58,278 bases of DNA from Bacteroidales bacterium (GTDB taxonomy: Bacteria; Bacteroidota; Bacteroidia; Bacteroidales; ML635J-15): positions 1-58,278 of the forward strand of contig JAQVOJ010000005.1 of assembly GCA_028702675.1 (NCBI GenBank), read 5' to 3'. Below are positions 1-9,116 of the stretch, in pieces. The position numbers were made by a program, and so were the translations under genes. Each line of letters starts with the position of its first letter. Within the stretch, counting starts at the first letter, position 1. A model generated the notes under the pieces. That model ran no database searches. It worked only from the letters and a program-made list of their open reading frames with translations, and had not been told where the DNA came from.

Positions 1-17
1 ATATGGTTCAAAAAAAA

Positions 18-446
18 TCAATACTCAGGTAAATTACGATACAACTCACTAACGTAAGTTTTTTGCCCCTCCTTAAATATATTGGTAACATTAAAATTTA
101 TAAGCAATCCTTCAGGAGATTCAAGCAGTTTCATATAAGTAATGATTTGTGCTTCATGTACAGGTAAAATATATTCTACAGCCTTAAGTTCAACTGGTAA
201 AATATCTTCGATAAAAAAATCACATCTTAGTTCTGCATCCAAGTTCTCTCCTTTGTATTCAATTGGAATAATAAGCTCTGATATAAACCGTATTTTGCGT
301 AATTTAAGTTCATGTTTCATACATCTGTGATATACGCTTTCAAGCAGTCCAGGACCAAGTGATTTATGTACTTCAATAGCAGCACCATTAACTTGATAAA
401 TCAAATCCTGCAATCCTTGTTTAGAAGAATACTTTTTACGTACCAT
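18..446 (-). CDS. GxxExxY family protein
   Basis: A 142-residue protein of the GxxExxY family (PDDEXK_3-like). The family signature is visible as GPGLLESVYHRCMKHEL near residues 31-47, and the VELKAVE segment near residue 85 fits the E-x-K half of a PD-(D/E)XK nuclease-like core. The family is common in Bacteroidota, and its biological role is not established; nuclease activity is only a fold-based inference. The length is complete for the family. It lies 5 bp downstream of the DUF4293 gene on the same strand, so the two are probably co-transcribed. Confidence 0.85.
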   Translation of the reverse strand: MVRKKYSSKQGLQDLIYQVNGAAIEVHKSLGPGLLESVYHRCMKHELKLRKIRFISELIIPIEYKGENLDAELRCDFFIEDILPVELKAVEYILPVHEAQIITYMKLLESPEGLLINFNVTNIFKEGQKTYVSELYRNLPEY

Positions 447-451
447 AATTT

Positions 452-916
452 TTATCTAATCCTATCTATAGAACGAATTAGAGCTTCGTCTTTACCAATT
501 GCTCGAATTGCTAAATAGCTTAATATCGCAGCAATCAGTGGAAAAACTATTAAAATATTATAATTAGTTTCGATTGAAAAGGTATTTGCTGCATGATTCA
601 TAAAATAATACATTATCCCGATGCTACCAAACATCAAAATGATATTAAATACACAAATTCTTATTTGAATAATCCTTTTTTTATAAAACAAAATAGTTAT
701 TAATAGCAAGAAAACAATTAAACAGACAAGCAAACCCAAAGGCAATGCACTAAAATGCTCGACACCGTTTTCAATTGTTGGTATATCGGCCCCAAAAACA
801 GTAAAATCAATTAAATCTCCATTAACTAAAAGAAGTTGCCCATAAGGAACAAATAAAACAACCAGCATTAATAATAATGCTATAATCAAATAAAACGTTT
901 GAATTCTCTGTAACAT
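452..916 (-). CDS. DUF4293 family integral membrane protein
   Basis: A 154-residue membrane protein. The N-terminus (MLQRIQTFYLIIALLL) is the typical start of DUF4293, a Bacteroidota-restricted family. About four hydrophobic segments are visible: residues 8-28, 55-77, 85-103 and 120-138. The C-terminus is short and charged (IRSIDRIR), as in the family. Function is unknown. It is transcribed divergently from the MoxR gene and a good -7 element lies about 30 bp upstream of its ATG. Confidence 0.8.
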   Translation of the reverse strand: MLQRIQTFYLIIALLLMLVVLFVPYGQLLLVNGDLIDFTVFGADIPTIENGVEHFSALPLGLLVCLIVFLLLITILFYKKRIIQIRICVFNIILMFGSIGIMYYFMNHAANTFSIETNYNILIVFPLIAAILSYLAIRAIGKDEALIRSIDRIR

Positions 917-941
917 AATCTTTAATTATAATTTTAAGTAG

Positions 942-949
942 CAAATTTA
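942..949 (-). promoter_or_regulatory. -7 element for the DUF4293 gene
   Basis: Read on the minus strand this is TAAATTTG, a perfect match to the Bacteroidota -7 consensus TAnnTTTG, placed 25-33 bp upstream of the DUF4293 ATG. No TTTG lies at the usual 19-21 bp upstream; one is found at 13 bp spacing (963-966). Confidence 0.4.
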
Positions 950-1027
950 ATCAATATTTTTGCAAACTATATTTTTAAGTAATCTTCTAATCATAATTTC
1001 ACACTTTTTTACCTTGAATTTTCGTTG

Positions 1028-1035
1028 TACATTTG
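1028..1035 (+). promoter_or_regulatory. -7 element for the MoxR gene
   Basis: TACATTTG matches the Bacteroidota TAnnTTTG consensus and ends 24 bp before the moxR ATG. A T-run at 1005-1010 stands where a -33 TTTG would be expected, so the upstream element is only partial. Confidence 0.45.
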
Positions 1036-1059
1036 TTTTTGAATTTTAAATAATGTAGA

Positions 1060-2028
1060 ATGAAATACAGTAATGATGTAGAAGCAGTAGATGCACTTAG
1101 AGAAAAGTATCAGCAATTAACAAACGAGATTAATAAAAAAATATACGGTCAGGAACAAGTAGTTCGTGAAGTACTTACATGCATTTTTAGTAGGGGACAT
1201 GCATTACTTATTGGTGTACCCGGTTTGGCTAAAACACTTTTGGTAAATACAATCGCTGAAGTGCTCGGCATAAAAAACAACAGAATCCAATTTACTCCCG
1301 ATTTGATGCCATCAGATATAATTGGAACCGAAATACTTGGAGAAGATCGCCAGTTTAAATTTATTAAAGGACCAATATTTGCAAATTTTATTTTAGCAGA
1401 TGAAATAAACCGTACTCCGCCAAAAACACAAGCTGCTTTACTCGAAGCAATGCAAGAAAGATCTGTTACGGCAGCAGGAAATTTTTATAAGCTAGACGAC
1501 CCATTTTTTGTTATGGCTACACAAAATCCGCTTGAGCAGGAGGGAACTTATCCTTTACCCGAAGCTCAGCTTGATAGATTTATGTTTAATATTATTGTAG
1601 ATTATCCAATGTACGATGATGAAATTACAATTGTAAAACACACAACCGACGACCGCAACTTTGAAATTAAAAATGTGCTTACCGCTCAAGAAATTATTTA
1701 TTTCCAACACCTTATTCGTAAAGTACCTATTAACGATAATGTATTGGAATATGCCGTTAAGCTTGTTAATAAAACACGTCCAGGTAATGGTATGGCACAC
1801 GAAATAACCAACAAATATCTAAATTGGGGAGCAGGTCCTCGTGCTTCACAATATTTAGTTATTGGAGCAAAGGCTAATGCTGTGCTAAGCGGGAAGTATT
1901 CGCCGGATATAGAGGATGTTAAAGCTGTTGCTAAAATTATTTTAAGACATAGATTAATTAAAAACTATAAAGCTGAAGCCGAAGGTATTAGTATAGATTA
2001 TATTATTGACGAGTTGATTAAATCATAA
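1060..2028 (+). CDS. MoxR-family AAA+ ATPase
   Basis: A 322-residue AAA+ ATPase of the MoxR group, which act as chaperone-like ATPases often linked to von Willebrand-type proteins and cell-envelope processes. Walker A is GVPGLAKT (residues 52-59), Walker B is LADEIN (111-116) and sensor region ATQNPLEQEG follows near residue 163. The C-terminal lid domain is intact. No vWA-domain (BatA-type) genes follow; instead the OstA-like gene starts 1 bp after the stop, so the pair is probably translated from one mRNA. Its substrate here cannot be deduced. Confidence 0.93.
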   Translation: MKYSNDVEAVDALREKYQQLTNEINKKIYGQEQVVREVLTCIFSRGHALLIGVPGLAKTLLVNTIAEVLGIKNNRIQFTPDLMPSDIIGTEILGEDRQFKFIKGPIFANFILADEINRTPPKTQAALLEAMQERSVTAAGNFYKLDDPFFVMATQNPLEQEGTYPLPEAQLDRFMFNIIVDYPMYDDEITIVKHTTDDRNFEIKNVLTAQEIIYFQHLIRKVPINDNVLEYAVKLVNKTRPGNGMAHEITNKYLNWGAGPRASQYLVIGAKANAVLSGKYSPDIEDVKAVAKIILRHRLIKNYKAEAEGISIDYIIDELIKS

Positions 2029-2029
2029 A

Positions 2030-3553
2030 ATGAAGGCTTTTTGCCATATATCAACATTAATAATTCTGTTTGTATTTAGCGTAGAATCTTCTACAGCTCA
2101 GCAAATCAGAAAAATCGAAATCATTAGTGCCAAAAGCATGGAGTATGATGAAAAAATCGGTAATCGTGCTATGCGTCTTATTGGAGATGTAGTCCTTAAA
2201 CACGAAGATGCTTATATGTATTGTGATAGTGGATATTTGTATCGCGAAACAAATTCTTTTAAGGCTTTCAATAATGTGAAAATACTACAAGGAGACTCAT
2301 TACTGCTTACCGGAACTTCTCTAGATTATTTCGGAAATACTAAGTTAGCCAAAATGCGTGACTCAGTTGTTCTTAAACATTACAACTCTTATCTCGAAAC
2401 AGATTCTTTAAACTATGATAGAAATGATGATGTAGCTTATTATTTTGGTGGTGGCGAAATTTTCGATATCGAAAATCATCTTGTAAGTAAACGAGGATAT
2501 TATTACACAAACGATAAAGAGTACATTGCTGTTGATTCTGTAATACTCGTAAATCCTCAGTATAAAATGTATGCAGATACTTTAAAATATAACACAGAAA
2601 CAGAAATCGCCTATTTTTATGGACCTACAAATATTATTAGCGACTCAAATTTTATTTATTGCGAAAATGGGTTTTATGATACCCGTAAAGATTTATCGGC
2701 TTTTTCAGAAAATGCATATTTAATTAATGGAGAACAAACTTTAAAAGGCGATAGCTTGTTTTACGACCGAAATAAAAGAATGGGAGAAGCTTTTATTAAT
2801 GTGTCAGTTATTGATACTGTTGAAAACCTTATTGCAGAAGGGAATTATGCCCTCTATTTTGAAACTCCTCAACATGCAATGTTAGTGGATAGTGTTTTCG
2901 TTACATACATTACTGACGGTGATAGTGTATTTATGAACGCTGATACTGTGCTTATTGATATTGATACAGCAGATAATAAATTAATACGTGCATACAGACA
3001 TGTACAGGTATTTAAATCTGATGCACAAGCAAGATGCGATTCATTAGTTTATAATTCTGTGGATAGCATTTCTGAGATGTTTGGGAAACCAATAATCTGG
3101 GCTGAAGGAAACCAACTGACTAGCGATAAAATGGAACTCCATTTTGTTGATGATGAGGCTCATCATGTTATTATGATGGGATACGCTTTTATTGTTAACC
3201 CCGAAGATACTGTGCATTTTTCTCAAATTAAGGGTAGAAAACTTGTAGCATATTTTCGTGAAAACGATATCTATAAAATTGATATTTTTAATGATAGCCA
3301 AACATTATATTACGTTAGAGATGAGGAAACAGAAGAACTTATTGGACTTAATAAAGTGGTGTGTAACGATATGGTAGTATTTAGAAATAATAAAACAGTC
3401 GAAAAAATATTGTTTTACGATAAACCGGATGGGAACTTAACTCCAATTGAACAGCTATTACCCGAAAATAGCTTCTTACCTGATTTTATTTGGTTAGACG
3501 AATATCGACCAAAATCGAAGTTTGATATTTTTTATTGGGAAAATATTAAATAA
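2030..3553 (+). CDS. OstA-like protein (LPS-transport-like beta-jellyroll)
   Basis: A 507-residue exported protein with a signal peptide at residues 1-24 (cleavage near STAQQ). The rest is a run of OstA/LptA-like strand repeats: segments such as LTGTSLDYF, LETDSLNYDR, MYADTLKYN and LKGDSLFYDR recur about every 30-40 residues, each describing one rung of a beta-jellyroll. In other bacteria this fold forms the periplasmic lipopolysaccharide bridge (LptA/LptD N-terminal domain). In Bacteroidota this longer OstA-like family is common and its exact role in LPS transport is inferred rather than shown. Confidence 0.8.
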   Translation: MKAFCHISTLIILFVFSVESSTAQQIRKIEIISAKSMEYDEKIGNRAMRLIGDVVLKHEDAYMYCDSGYLYRETNSFKAFNNVKILQGDSLLLTGTSLDYFGNTKLAKMRDSVVLKHYNSYLETDSLNYDRNDDVAYYFGGGEIFDIENHLVSKRGYYYTNDKEYIAVDSVILVNPQYKMYADTLKYNTETEIAYFYGPTNIISDSNFIYCENGFYDTRKDLSAFSENAYLINGEQTLKGDSLFYDRNKRMGEAFINVSVIDTVENLIAEGNYALYFETPQHAMLVDSVFVTYITDGDSVFMNADTVLIDIDTADNKLIRAYRHVQVFKSDAQARCDSLVYNSVDSISEMFGKPIIWAEGNQLTSDKMELHFVDDEAHHVIMMGYAFIVNPEDTVHFSQIKGRKLVAYFRENDIYKIDIFNDSQTLYYVRDEETEELIGLNKVVCNDMVVFRNNKTVEKILFYDKPDGNLTPIEQLLPENSFLPDFIWLDEYRPKSKFDIFYWENIK

Positions 3554-3600
3554 TATGATATTATTTTAATATCTTTAAAGTCTTGATAACTACATCTATT

Positions 3601-4095
3601 ATGGATGATAAATTACTAATAGCAGTTTTAGGTAACTACCGCTCAGGTAAAACTACAACATGGACAAGCCTCTTTAATAAAACTGTAAGAACAGGTAAGC
3701 TTGAAAGAACCCTTAAAATTAGAAATGTTGAAATCCCTGTATTTCTAATAAATGGTGCTCCACTAGAACGCCGTTCCGAACTTAAATACATAATGCCCAA
3801 ACACGATCCTTCAATAGTGTTATGTTCTTTTCTTTACCATAAAAATGTGAAAGCTAATTTCGACTATTTCATTAATAGAAACTATGAAATATACTTACAA
3901 TGGTTAAACCCAGGATACGAAGATGAACACGATAAAACCTTATTTTACAATATTGGTATAATAAATTATCTTATGCAAAATAATGCATTAGTTAGTGTTA
4001 GAAATGGGAAGCACAATCCAGAGCCAAGAGTCGCAGATATACGCGAATATATATTAGGATGGTACCTTACTCGTACAGCACAGACAGACGATTAA
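3601..4095 (+). CDS. Small P-loop NTPase of unknown function
   Basis: A 164-residue cytoplasmic protein. A clear Walker A motif, GNYRSGKTT, lies at residues 11-19, near the N-terminus as in small GTPases and kinases. No convincing NKxD or DxxG motif was seen, so the nucleotide and reaction are unknown. An in-frame TTG lies 18 bp upstream (3583), but the ATG at 3601 places the P-loop at the usual distance and is preferred. It stands alone, 47 bp after the OstA-like gene. I do not recognise the family. Confidence 0.7.
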   Translation: MDDKLLIAVLGNYRSGKTTTWTSLFNKTVRTGKLERTLKIRNVEIPVFLINGAPLERRSELKYIMPKHDPSIVLCSFLYHKNVKANFDYFINRNYEIYLQWLNPGYEDEHDKTLFYNIGIINYLMQNNALVSVRNGKHNPEPRVADIREYILGWYLTRTAQTDD

Positions 4096-4228
4096 TACAA
4101 GGATTGGATATTAATAGGTTAGTAGTGTGTAGCTTTTTTTTGTTAGTGATATATATATAATTGTTATTATTTCATATAATATTCTAATAAAATTAAAAAA
4201 AATAGTTCTATTAAGTAACCTTATTGTT

Positions 4229-4236
4229 TACATTTG
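4229..4236 (+). promoter_or_regulatory. -7 element for the TfoX-like gene
   Basis: TACATTTG matches TAnnTTTG and lies 40 bp before the ATG at 4277. No clear TTTG is present 19-21 bp upstream. Confidence 0.4.
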
Positions 4237-4276
4237 CGAAACATCTTACTATTATTTCGTTAAACATTACTGAACT

Positions 4277-4546
4277 ATGACACTTTTACTTGAATCTAAA
4301 AACATCGGTAAGGTTCTCGAATTAAAATTACACAGTCTTGGTATTGAAACCATCGAAAGACTGAGAGAATTAGGTACCGAAGAAACATTTCGCCAACTTA
4401 AAAAGATTGATAGAAAAGCTAGTAGAGCTTTACTATTTGCCATCGAAGGAGCAATTCAGGATGTCCGTTGGCATAATCTTGATGAGGATAGAAAAACACA
4501 ATTACGAGACTTCTATGACGAAATGGAAAAAAAATTGAATCTATGA
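4277..4546 (+). CDS. TfoX C-terminal-domain protein
   Basis: An 89-residue protein consisting only of a TfoX/Sxy C-terminal-like domain. It has the helix-hairpin-helix-like phrase ESKNIGKVLELKLHSLGIET, then a RELGTEETFRQL motif and a final GAIQDVRWHNL motif, all typical of the family. TfoX in gammaproteobacteria regulates competence, but stand-alone C-terminal domains in Bacteroidota have no shown role. It is monocistronic, bounded by its own promoter element and a strong terminator. Confidence 0.8.
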   Translation: MTLLLESKNIGKVLELKLHSLGIETIERLRELGTEETFRQLKKIDRKASRALLFAIEGAIQDVRWHNLDEDRKTQLRDFYDEMEKKLNL

Positions 4547-4552
4547 ATTAGA

Positions 4553-4583
4553 GCCTGTCAAATACTGTGACAGGCTTTTTTTT
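4553..4583 (+). terminator. Rho-independent terminator after the TfoX-like gene
   Basis: A perfect 8-bp stem (GCCTGTCA at 4553-4560, TGACAGGC at 4568-4575) with a 7-nt loop is followed by eight T residues. It sits 7 bp after the stop codon. Confidence 0.9.
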
Positions 4584-4670
4584 AAACTTAGAAATTAACA
4601 CAATTTCCAAGATCATTAATTCATAAATTAATTATTCTAAGGTGGTAATGTACTTTATCTTATCAGACTT

Positions 4671-6014
4671 CTAAAAAATACTTCCGTATATTAAACCCGA
4701 AATGGTTGCCATTACTACAACAAGGCTAATAAATACTAGTGTTTTTTGTGTGCCGAGTACACCTCTTATTACTAACATATTTGGTAAGGATAATGAAGGA
4801 CCTGCAAGTAGAAGAGCCAAAGCCGGACCTTTACCCATACCCGATGCAATAAGTCCCTGAAGTATTGGGACTTCGGTGAGTGTTGCGAAATACATAAATG
4901 CACCAACTATTGAAGCAAAAAAGTTTGAAAACAAAGAATTTCCGCCAACTAAATCAGCTACCCATTGTTCGGGAATAATGCCTGGAATTGAATATCCGTC
5001 GTGAGTAGAACCCAATAAAAAACCTGCTGCTACAACTCCAATTGCTAATAATGGAAGAATCTGTTTGGTAAAGCCCCAACTCGACAAAGTCCATTCTTTA
5101 TTGTCGGGGTCACGTTTGTCAAGTAATGTTATTGTGCTAAGTGCCACAATACCTACTACCATAGGAACAAGGGGGATGATTTTGGGGTTTTCGATGAAAT
5201 GATTCGATAAAAAAACTGATGCAATAGTAGCTATAGTAGCCATTAAAACCCATTGCCATTTAATCTTTAGAATTTTAATGAGCGAATAGATTAGCATTAA
5301 TGAGAAAAAGCCTGTTATGTACCATTTATAGTCCCAAATATAAAACCACGCACTGCTTGTATCTCCACTTGTCGGTTTGCCCCAATTGGCAAATACCAAA
5401 ATCAGCACCAAAGTAAAAAAGTGATACGAAGTTTGCCACATAGGTCTTTTCTCAGGTGGCGGAGTAATGTTCATTTGTTGTTCTTTTTTTATGTTTTCTT
5501 CTTTACGGTATATAATCGACATTGTAAAGCCAATTACAATACTAAAAACAACAGCACCTATTACTCTGGCTAGACCCATTTCGAAGCCTAAAATTCTGGC
5601 TGTGAGAATTATAGCTAAAATGTTTATTGCCGGACCTGAATATAAAAATGTGATAGCCGGACCCAATCCTGCACCTCGTTTATGAATACTTGAAAACAGA
5701 GGTAATATTGTACAACTGCAAACCGCCAAAATTGTTCCCGAAACTGATGCAACTGAGTAAGCAAGCCACTTTTTTGCATTAGCTCCAAAATACTTTAAAA
5801 CAGAACCCTGACTCAAAAAAACAGCTATAACTCCGGCAATGAAAAATGCCGGTAATAAGCAAAGTATTACATGTTCGCGGGCATACCATTTTACTAAATC
5901 AAAAGTTGCAGCAATTGCAGTATTAAATCTTTCACTCTCTAGGGGTAAAAAGAATGCCGCAAGAAAAATAACTACAATCCAAAATAGGATTTTAAATTCT
6001 TTTTTAATTTCCAT
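4671..6014 (-). CDS. ArsP-like permease (DUF318/UPF0718 family)
   Basis: A 447-residue polytopic membrane protein of the permease family that includes ArsP, the exporter of trivalent organoarsenicals. The conserved VCSCTILPLFSSIHKRGAG segment near residues 101-119 and the SGPAINILAI segment that follows are family hallmarks; a second matching half (LTEVPILQGLIASGMG, then LLAGPSLSLPNMLV) reflects the internal duplication. About 10-12 hydrophobic segments are visible. It is the last gene of the ars operon, 33 bp after acr3. Substrate specificity is inferred from family and context. Confidence 0.8.
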   Translation of the reverse strand: MEIKKEFKILFWIVVIFLAAFFLPLESERFNTAIAATFDLVKWYAREHVILCLLPAFFIAGVIAVFLSQGSVLKYFGANAKKWLAYSVASVSGTILAVCSCTILPLFSSIHKRGAGLGPAITFLYSGPAINILAIILTARILGFEMGLARVIGAVVFSIVIGFTMSIIYRKEENIKKEQQMNITPPPEKRPMWQTSYHFFTLVLILVFANWGKPTSGDTSSAWFYIWDYKWYITGFFSLMLIYSLIKILKIKWQWVLMATIATIASVFLSNHFIENPKIIPLVPMVVGIVALSTITLLDKRDPDNKEWTLSSWGFTKQILPLLAIGVVAAGFLLGSTHDGYSIPGIIPEQWVADLVGGNSLFSNFFASIVGAFMYFATLTEVPILQGLIASGMGKGPALALLLAGPSLSLPNMLVIRGVLGTQKTLVFISLVVVMATISGLIYGSIF

Positions 6015-6047
6015 CTCACTTAAATATTATTTCAACAACATCAATTA

Positions 6048-7118
6048 CTAAAAATATTTTTTCTTAAAGAAAAATGCCAGATTTACAAGGGCAATCATTA
6101 CCGGTACTTCTACAAGGGGACCTACAACTGCCGCAAGTGCTTCACCCGATTGCATACCAAAAACGGCAATGGAAACTGCTATAGCCAATTCAAAGTTATT
6201 ACTGGCTGCCGTAAACGATAGTGTTACAGTTTGTTTATAGTTAGCTCCAACTTTTCTGCTCATAAAAAACGATATTACGAACATCAAAATGAAGTAAATC
6301 AAAAGGGGTAGAGCTATAAGTGCTACGTCAAGGGGTAATTTAATAATGTATTCGCCTTTTAATGAGAACATCACGATTATTGTAAATAGTAAAGCTATCA
6401 AGGTGAGAGGGCTAATTTTAGGAATGAATTTGGTATGATACCATGTTTTGTCCTTTACTCGTATAAGAATAAATCTTGTGAGAAAACCTGCAAAAAACGG
6501 AATGCCTAGGTAAATAAGCACACTCTCGGCAATTTGTGTTATGGTAATGTTTTCTACTGCTTCGTTAGTTGGAATTCCAAACCAACCGGGTAAAACGGCA
6601 ATAAAGAAATATGCGTAAATAGAAAAGAATATTACCTGAAAAATTGAATTAAATGCAACAAGTCCTGCTGCATATTGTGTGTCGCCTTTAGCCAAGTCGT
6701 TCCAAACTATTACCATTGCAATGCATCTTGCTAAACCAATCATTATTATACCGTACATATATGGTAGATTGGCATTATTCTCGCCCGGAAAAAGTTTAAA
6801 AAAAACAATAGCGAGAGCGAACATAAGTACGGGACCTATCACCCAATTTTGAACCAGGGATAAACTTAATACTTTATAATTTTTAAAAACATCGCCTAAC
6901 TCCTCGTATTTAACCTTTGCCAATGGAGGATACATCATTAAAATTAATCCTATTGCCAGTGGAATATTAGTGGTGCTATCAGGTGAGGATTTTAAACTTT
7001 CCCAAAAACTGATCAAACCCGGAAATAGATATCCTGACAATACGCCGATAAACATGGCTAGAAAAATCCACAATGTAAGGTATCTGTCTAAAAATTTTAA
7101 TCTTGGTTTTGAAGGCAT
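6048..7118 (-). CDS. acr3: ACR3-type arsenite efflux permease
   Basis: A 356-residue inner-membrane transporter of the ACR3 family that exports arsenite using the membrane potential. About ten membrane helices are visible. The essential cysteine of the family is present as C132 within [13 protein letters not shown], and the second signature [20 protein letters not shown] lies near residue 305. Length matches the family. It follows arsC by 14 bp, so reduction of arsenate and export of the product are translationally coupled. Confidence 0.93.
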   Translation of the reverse strand: MPSKPRLKFLDRYLTLWIFLAMFIGVLSGYLFPGLISFWESLKSSPDSTTNIPLAIGLILMMYPPLAKVKYEELGDVFKNYKVLSLSLVQNWVIGPVLMFALAIVFFKLFPGENNANLPYMYGIIMIGLARCIAMVIVWNDLAKGDTQYAAGLVAFNSIFQVIFFSIYAYFFIAVLPGWFGIPTNEAVENITITQIAESVLIYLGIPFFAGFLTRFILIRVKDKTWYHTKFIPKISPLTLIALLFTIIVMFSLKGEYIIKLPLDVALIALPLLIYFILMFVISFFMSRKVGANYKQTVTLSFTAASNNFELAIAVSIAVFGMQSGEALAAVVGPLVEVPVMIALVNLAFFFKKKYF

Positions 7119-7132
7119 GACTCAAAAAATAA

Positions 7133-7990
7133 TTATTTAAAATTCGATTTTCTTCCTGTATTGCTTCTTAGCATGCATGCACATTGTCCGTGCAGTGTTT
7201 CTGAAGGATTGATTATCACATTAAAGCCCGATCGTTCCCAGTCCACTATTCCACCTGCTAAATTTATAATATGCTGATATCCCTTTTCTTTTAAAAACAA
7301 TACCGCTTCCTTGCTACGCAATCCTACACTATCGGCAATTATTAGTAAGAAATCTTGCGGCAAATTATTATAAGTTTCTTCTAGTTCAGAGTTTGGTAAA
7401 AAGATTACTCTTTCAATATCAAACTGTCGTGCTGCTGTTTCGTATTCCTCGCGAATGTCAATTAAATAAACGCTGTTGTTTTTACACAATTCTAAAACTT
7501 CTTTACCTCCAATGTGAATAATTTCACCAATTTTATTACCTATGTTTTGATAATCAGGTATCATATTAACTAATCTATTTTTTATCTTTTGATAAAAGTC
7601 TGTAAACTCTTTTTTAATTAAATCTCGGGTTTTTCTGAATTCATTCATTACATATTCTTCAGAACCTCGTGCATCTGAAGGGTCATCAAATCCAATGTGT
7701 AATCTATGTTGAACTTTACCTAAAAATGCAGGGCAAACTTCTTTTGCTCCACCGCATACAGTAATTACATAGTCCCATTCATCATTTAAGTAAATATCTA
7801 CAAGCTCAGGTTTATGATTAGAGATATCTAAGCCAATTTCACTCATTACCTTAATTGCTTTAGGATTTACTTCGTTTGCCGGTTCTGTGCCAGCAGATTC
7901 TACATTTAAGTTTTCGTCTAATGATTGTAAAATGCCATGTGCCATCTGGCTTCTACAACTGTTTCCTGTACAAAGAATTAGAATTTTCAT
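7133..7990 (-). CDS. arsC: Arsenate reductase fused to a rhodanese-like domain
   Basis: A 285-residue two-domain protein. Residues 1-135 are a low-molecular-weight-phosphatase-type arsenate reductase: the P-loop CTGNSCR (C7 to R13), the resolving cysteines C79 and C86, and the acid-loop DDPSDARG (102-109). Spacing of C7/C79/C86 is the same as C10/C82/C89 of the thioredoxin-coupled S. aureus ArsC. Residues about 150-258 form a rhodanese-like domain, but the catalytic Cys position is Asp (D220 in IADSVGLRS), so sulfurtransferase activity is unlikely. A short tail carries a CxC pair (C270, C272). Confidence 0.9.
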   Translation of the reverse strand: MKILILCTGNSCRSQMAHGILQSLDENLNVESAGTEPANEVNPKAIKVMSEIGLDISNHKPELVDIYLNDEWDYVITVCGGAKEVCPAFLGKVQHRLHIGFDDPSDARGSEEYVMNEFRKTRDLIKKEFTDFYQKIKNRLVNMIPDYQNIGNKIGEIIHIGGKEVLELCKNNSVYLIDIREEYETAARQFDIERVIFLPNSELEETYNNLPQDFLLIIADSVGLRSKEAVLFLKEKGYQHIINLAGGIVDWERSGFNVIINPSETLHGQCACMLRSNTGRKSNFK

Positions 7991-7996
7991 GTCTTA

Positions 7997-8698
7997 TTAT
8001 ATAAAAAAGATTATTATGTAATAAATACCTACTATAATAAAAATGGCAGCTACAATACGTCTAAACCAAAACTCAAACTTTTTTAAACCATTATAAAATT
8101 TGCCAACATTCGATAAGGTAAATGCTATCAGGTACGCAAAAATAATTACAGGTAAGCCTGTAGCAACAGCAAAAACTATGGGTAAAAATAAGCCTCCAGT
8201 ACTTGAAATTGATAAAGGTATTAACATTCCAAAATACAATACACCACTATAAGGGCAGAAAGCCAGAGCAAATAAAACTCCCATCAGAAAAGCACTTATT
8301 CCGCTTCCTTTTTTACTGCTTTTTTGAAATCTATCGGTTAGTTTACCGGTTCCGGGGAATCTTATTTTAATGAAATCGAGCATAAAAATTCCGATAATGA
8401 GCAATATAGGACCCAAAAACTTTTCACCATTAGTTTGAAAAAAAGATGCTACATGAAATCTACTTGCTCCATAATACAAGACTATACCTAATACTGTATA
8501 GCTGAATGCTCTACCGAGTGTATATATCAATCCGTTTACGAAAACTCGTCGTTTGTTCTCTATATCTTTCCCTATAAAAGCTATAGCAGTAATATTTGTA
8601 GCTAACGGACATGGACTTATAGCAGTCATTATTCCTAAGATAAAAGCTGATAGAAACGGTAAATTATTTCCATCTAATATGCTTTGTAAGAATTCCAT
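7997..8698 (-). CDS. ArsG-family / CcdA-like membrane permease
   Basis: A 233-residue protein with about six membrane segments, related to the CcdA/DsbD transmembrane family. Conserved Pro-Cys-Pro (SPCPLATNITAIAFIG, residues 28-43) and FCPYSGVLYFGMLIP (about 147-161) segments are visible. In Bacteroidota arsenic operons this position is annotated as the ArsG family, named after an efflux permease for trivalent aromatic arsenicals. A thiol-electron-transfer role like that of CcdA is the alternative. The two thiol proteins encoded just upstream would be natural partners in either case. Confidence 0.8.
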   Translation of the reverse strand: MEFLQSILDGNNLPFLSAFILGIMTAISPCPLATNITAIAFIGKDIENKRRVFVNGLIYTLGRAFSYTVLGIVLYYGASRFHVASFFQTNGEKFLGPILLIIGIFMLDFIKIRFPGTGKLTDRFQKSSKKGSGISAFLMGVLFALAFCPYSGVLYFGMLIPLSISSTGGLFLPIVFAVATGLPVIIFAYLIAFTLSNVGKFYNGLKKFEFWFRRIVAAIFIIVGIYYIIIFFI

Positions 8699-8706
8699 AA
8701 AATAGA

Positions 8707-9105
8707 TTACAGTAAATTTTCTATTTTTTCTGACATAGCTTTTGAAAAGGCATCGTAATTATTAGTTCTGGCATAATCTCTAACAATGTCAGAAATATCA
8801 AGACTTTTGGATTTGCCTCTTTTCGTGCTTACTAAAACAACAGTTTGCGACTTAGCATCGTATTGTTCCACTAAAGCCTTGTTAGCTTCCTCGTCAAGTT
8901 TAATTTCCTTGAAAGCAATGTCTTTGTCGTTAAAGTTTTCGTTTATTAGTTTCTTTACATCTGCTTCTAATTGATTGCAAGCACGAGCTTGGCAGCAACT
9001 AAGACTAGCTTTAAAATATAAAACTTCAATAGCCGTTTTGTTTTGTGCCTGAGATACAAATACACTTCCTAATACCATAGCGAAAATTAAAACAATAGTT
9101 CTCAT
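8707..9105 (-). CDS. Exported ArsF-like cysteine protein (CC-x4-C type)
   Basis: A 132-residue protein with a signal peptide at 1-20 (FVSQAQN cleavage region). A thioredoxin-like strand (IEVLYFKAS) is followed by C37, C38 and C43 in SCCQARAC. It is similar in layout to the preceding gene product (strand, cysteine motif, helix with LEADVKKLI, then a conserved KEIKLDEEANKAL region), so the two look like an ancient duplication. Automatic annotation often calls such proteins 'ArsF family'; the nitroreductase function attached to that name has not been shown for these small proteins. Confidence 0.75.
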   Translation of the reverse strand: MRTIVLIFAMVLGSVFVSQAQNKTAIEVLYFKASLSCCQARACNQLEADVKKLINENFNDKDIAFKEIKLDEEANKALVEQYDAKSQTVVLVSTKRGKSKSLDISDIVRDYARTNNYDAFSKAMSEKIENLL

Positions 9106-9116
9106 AATTATAAAAT

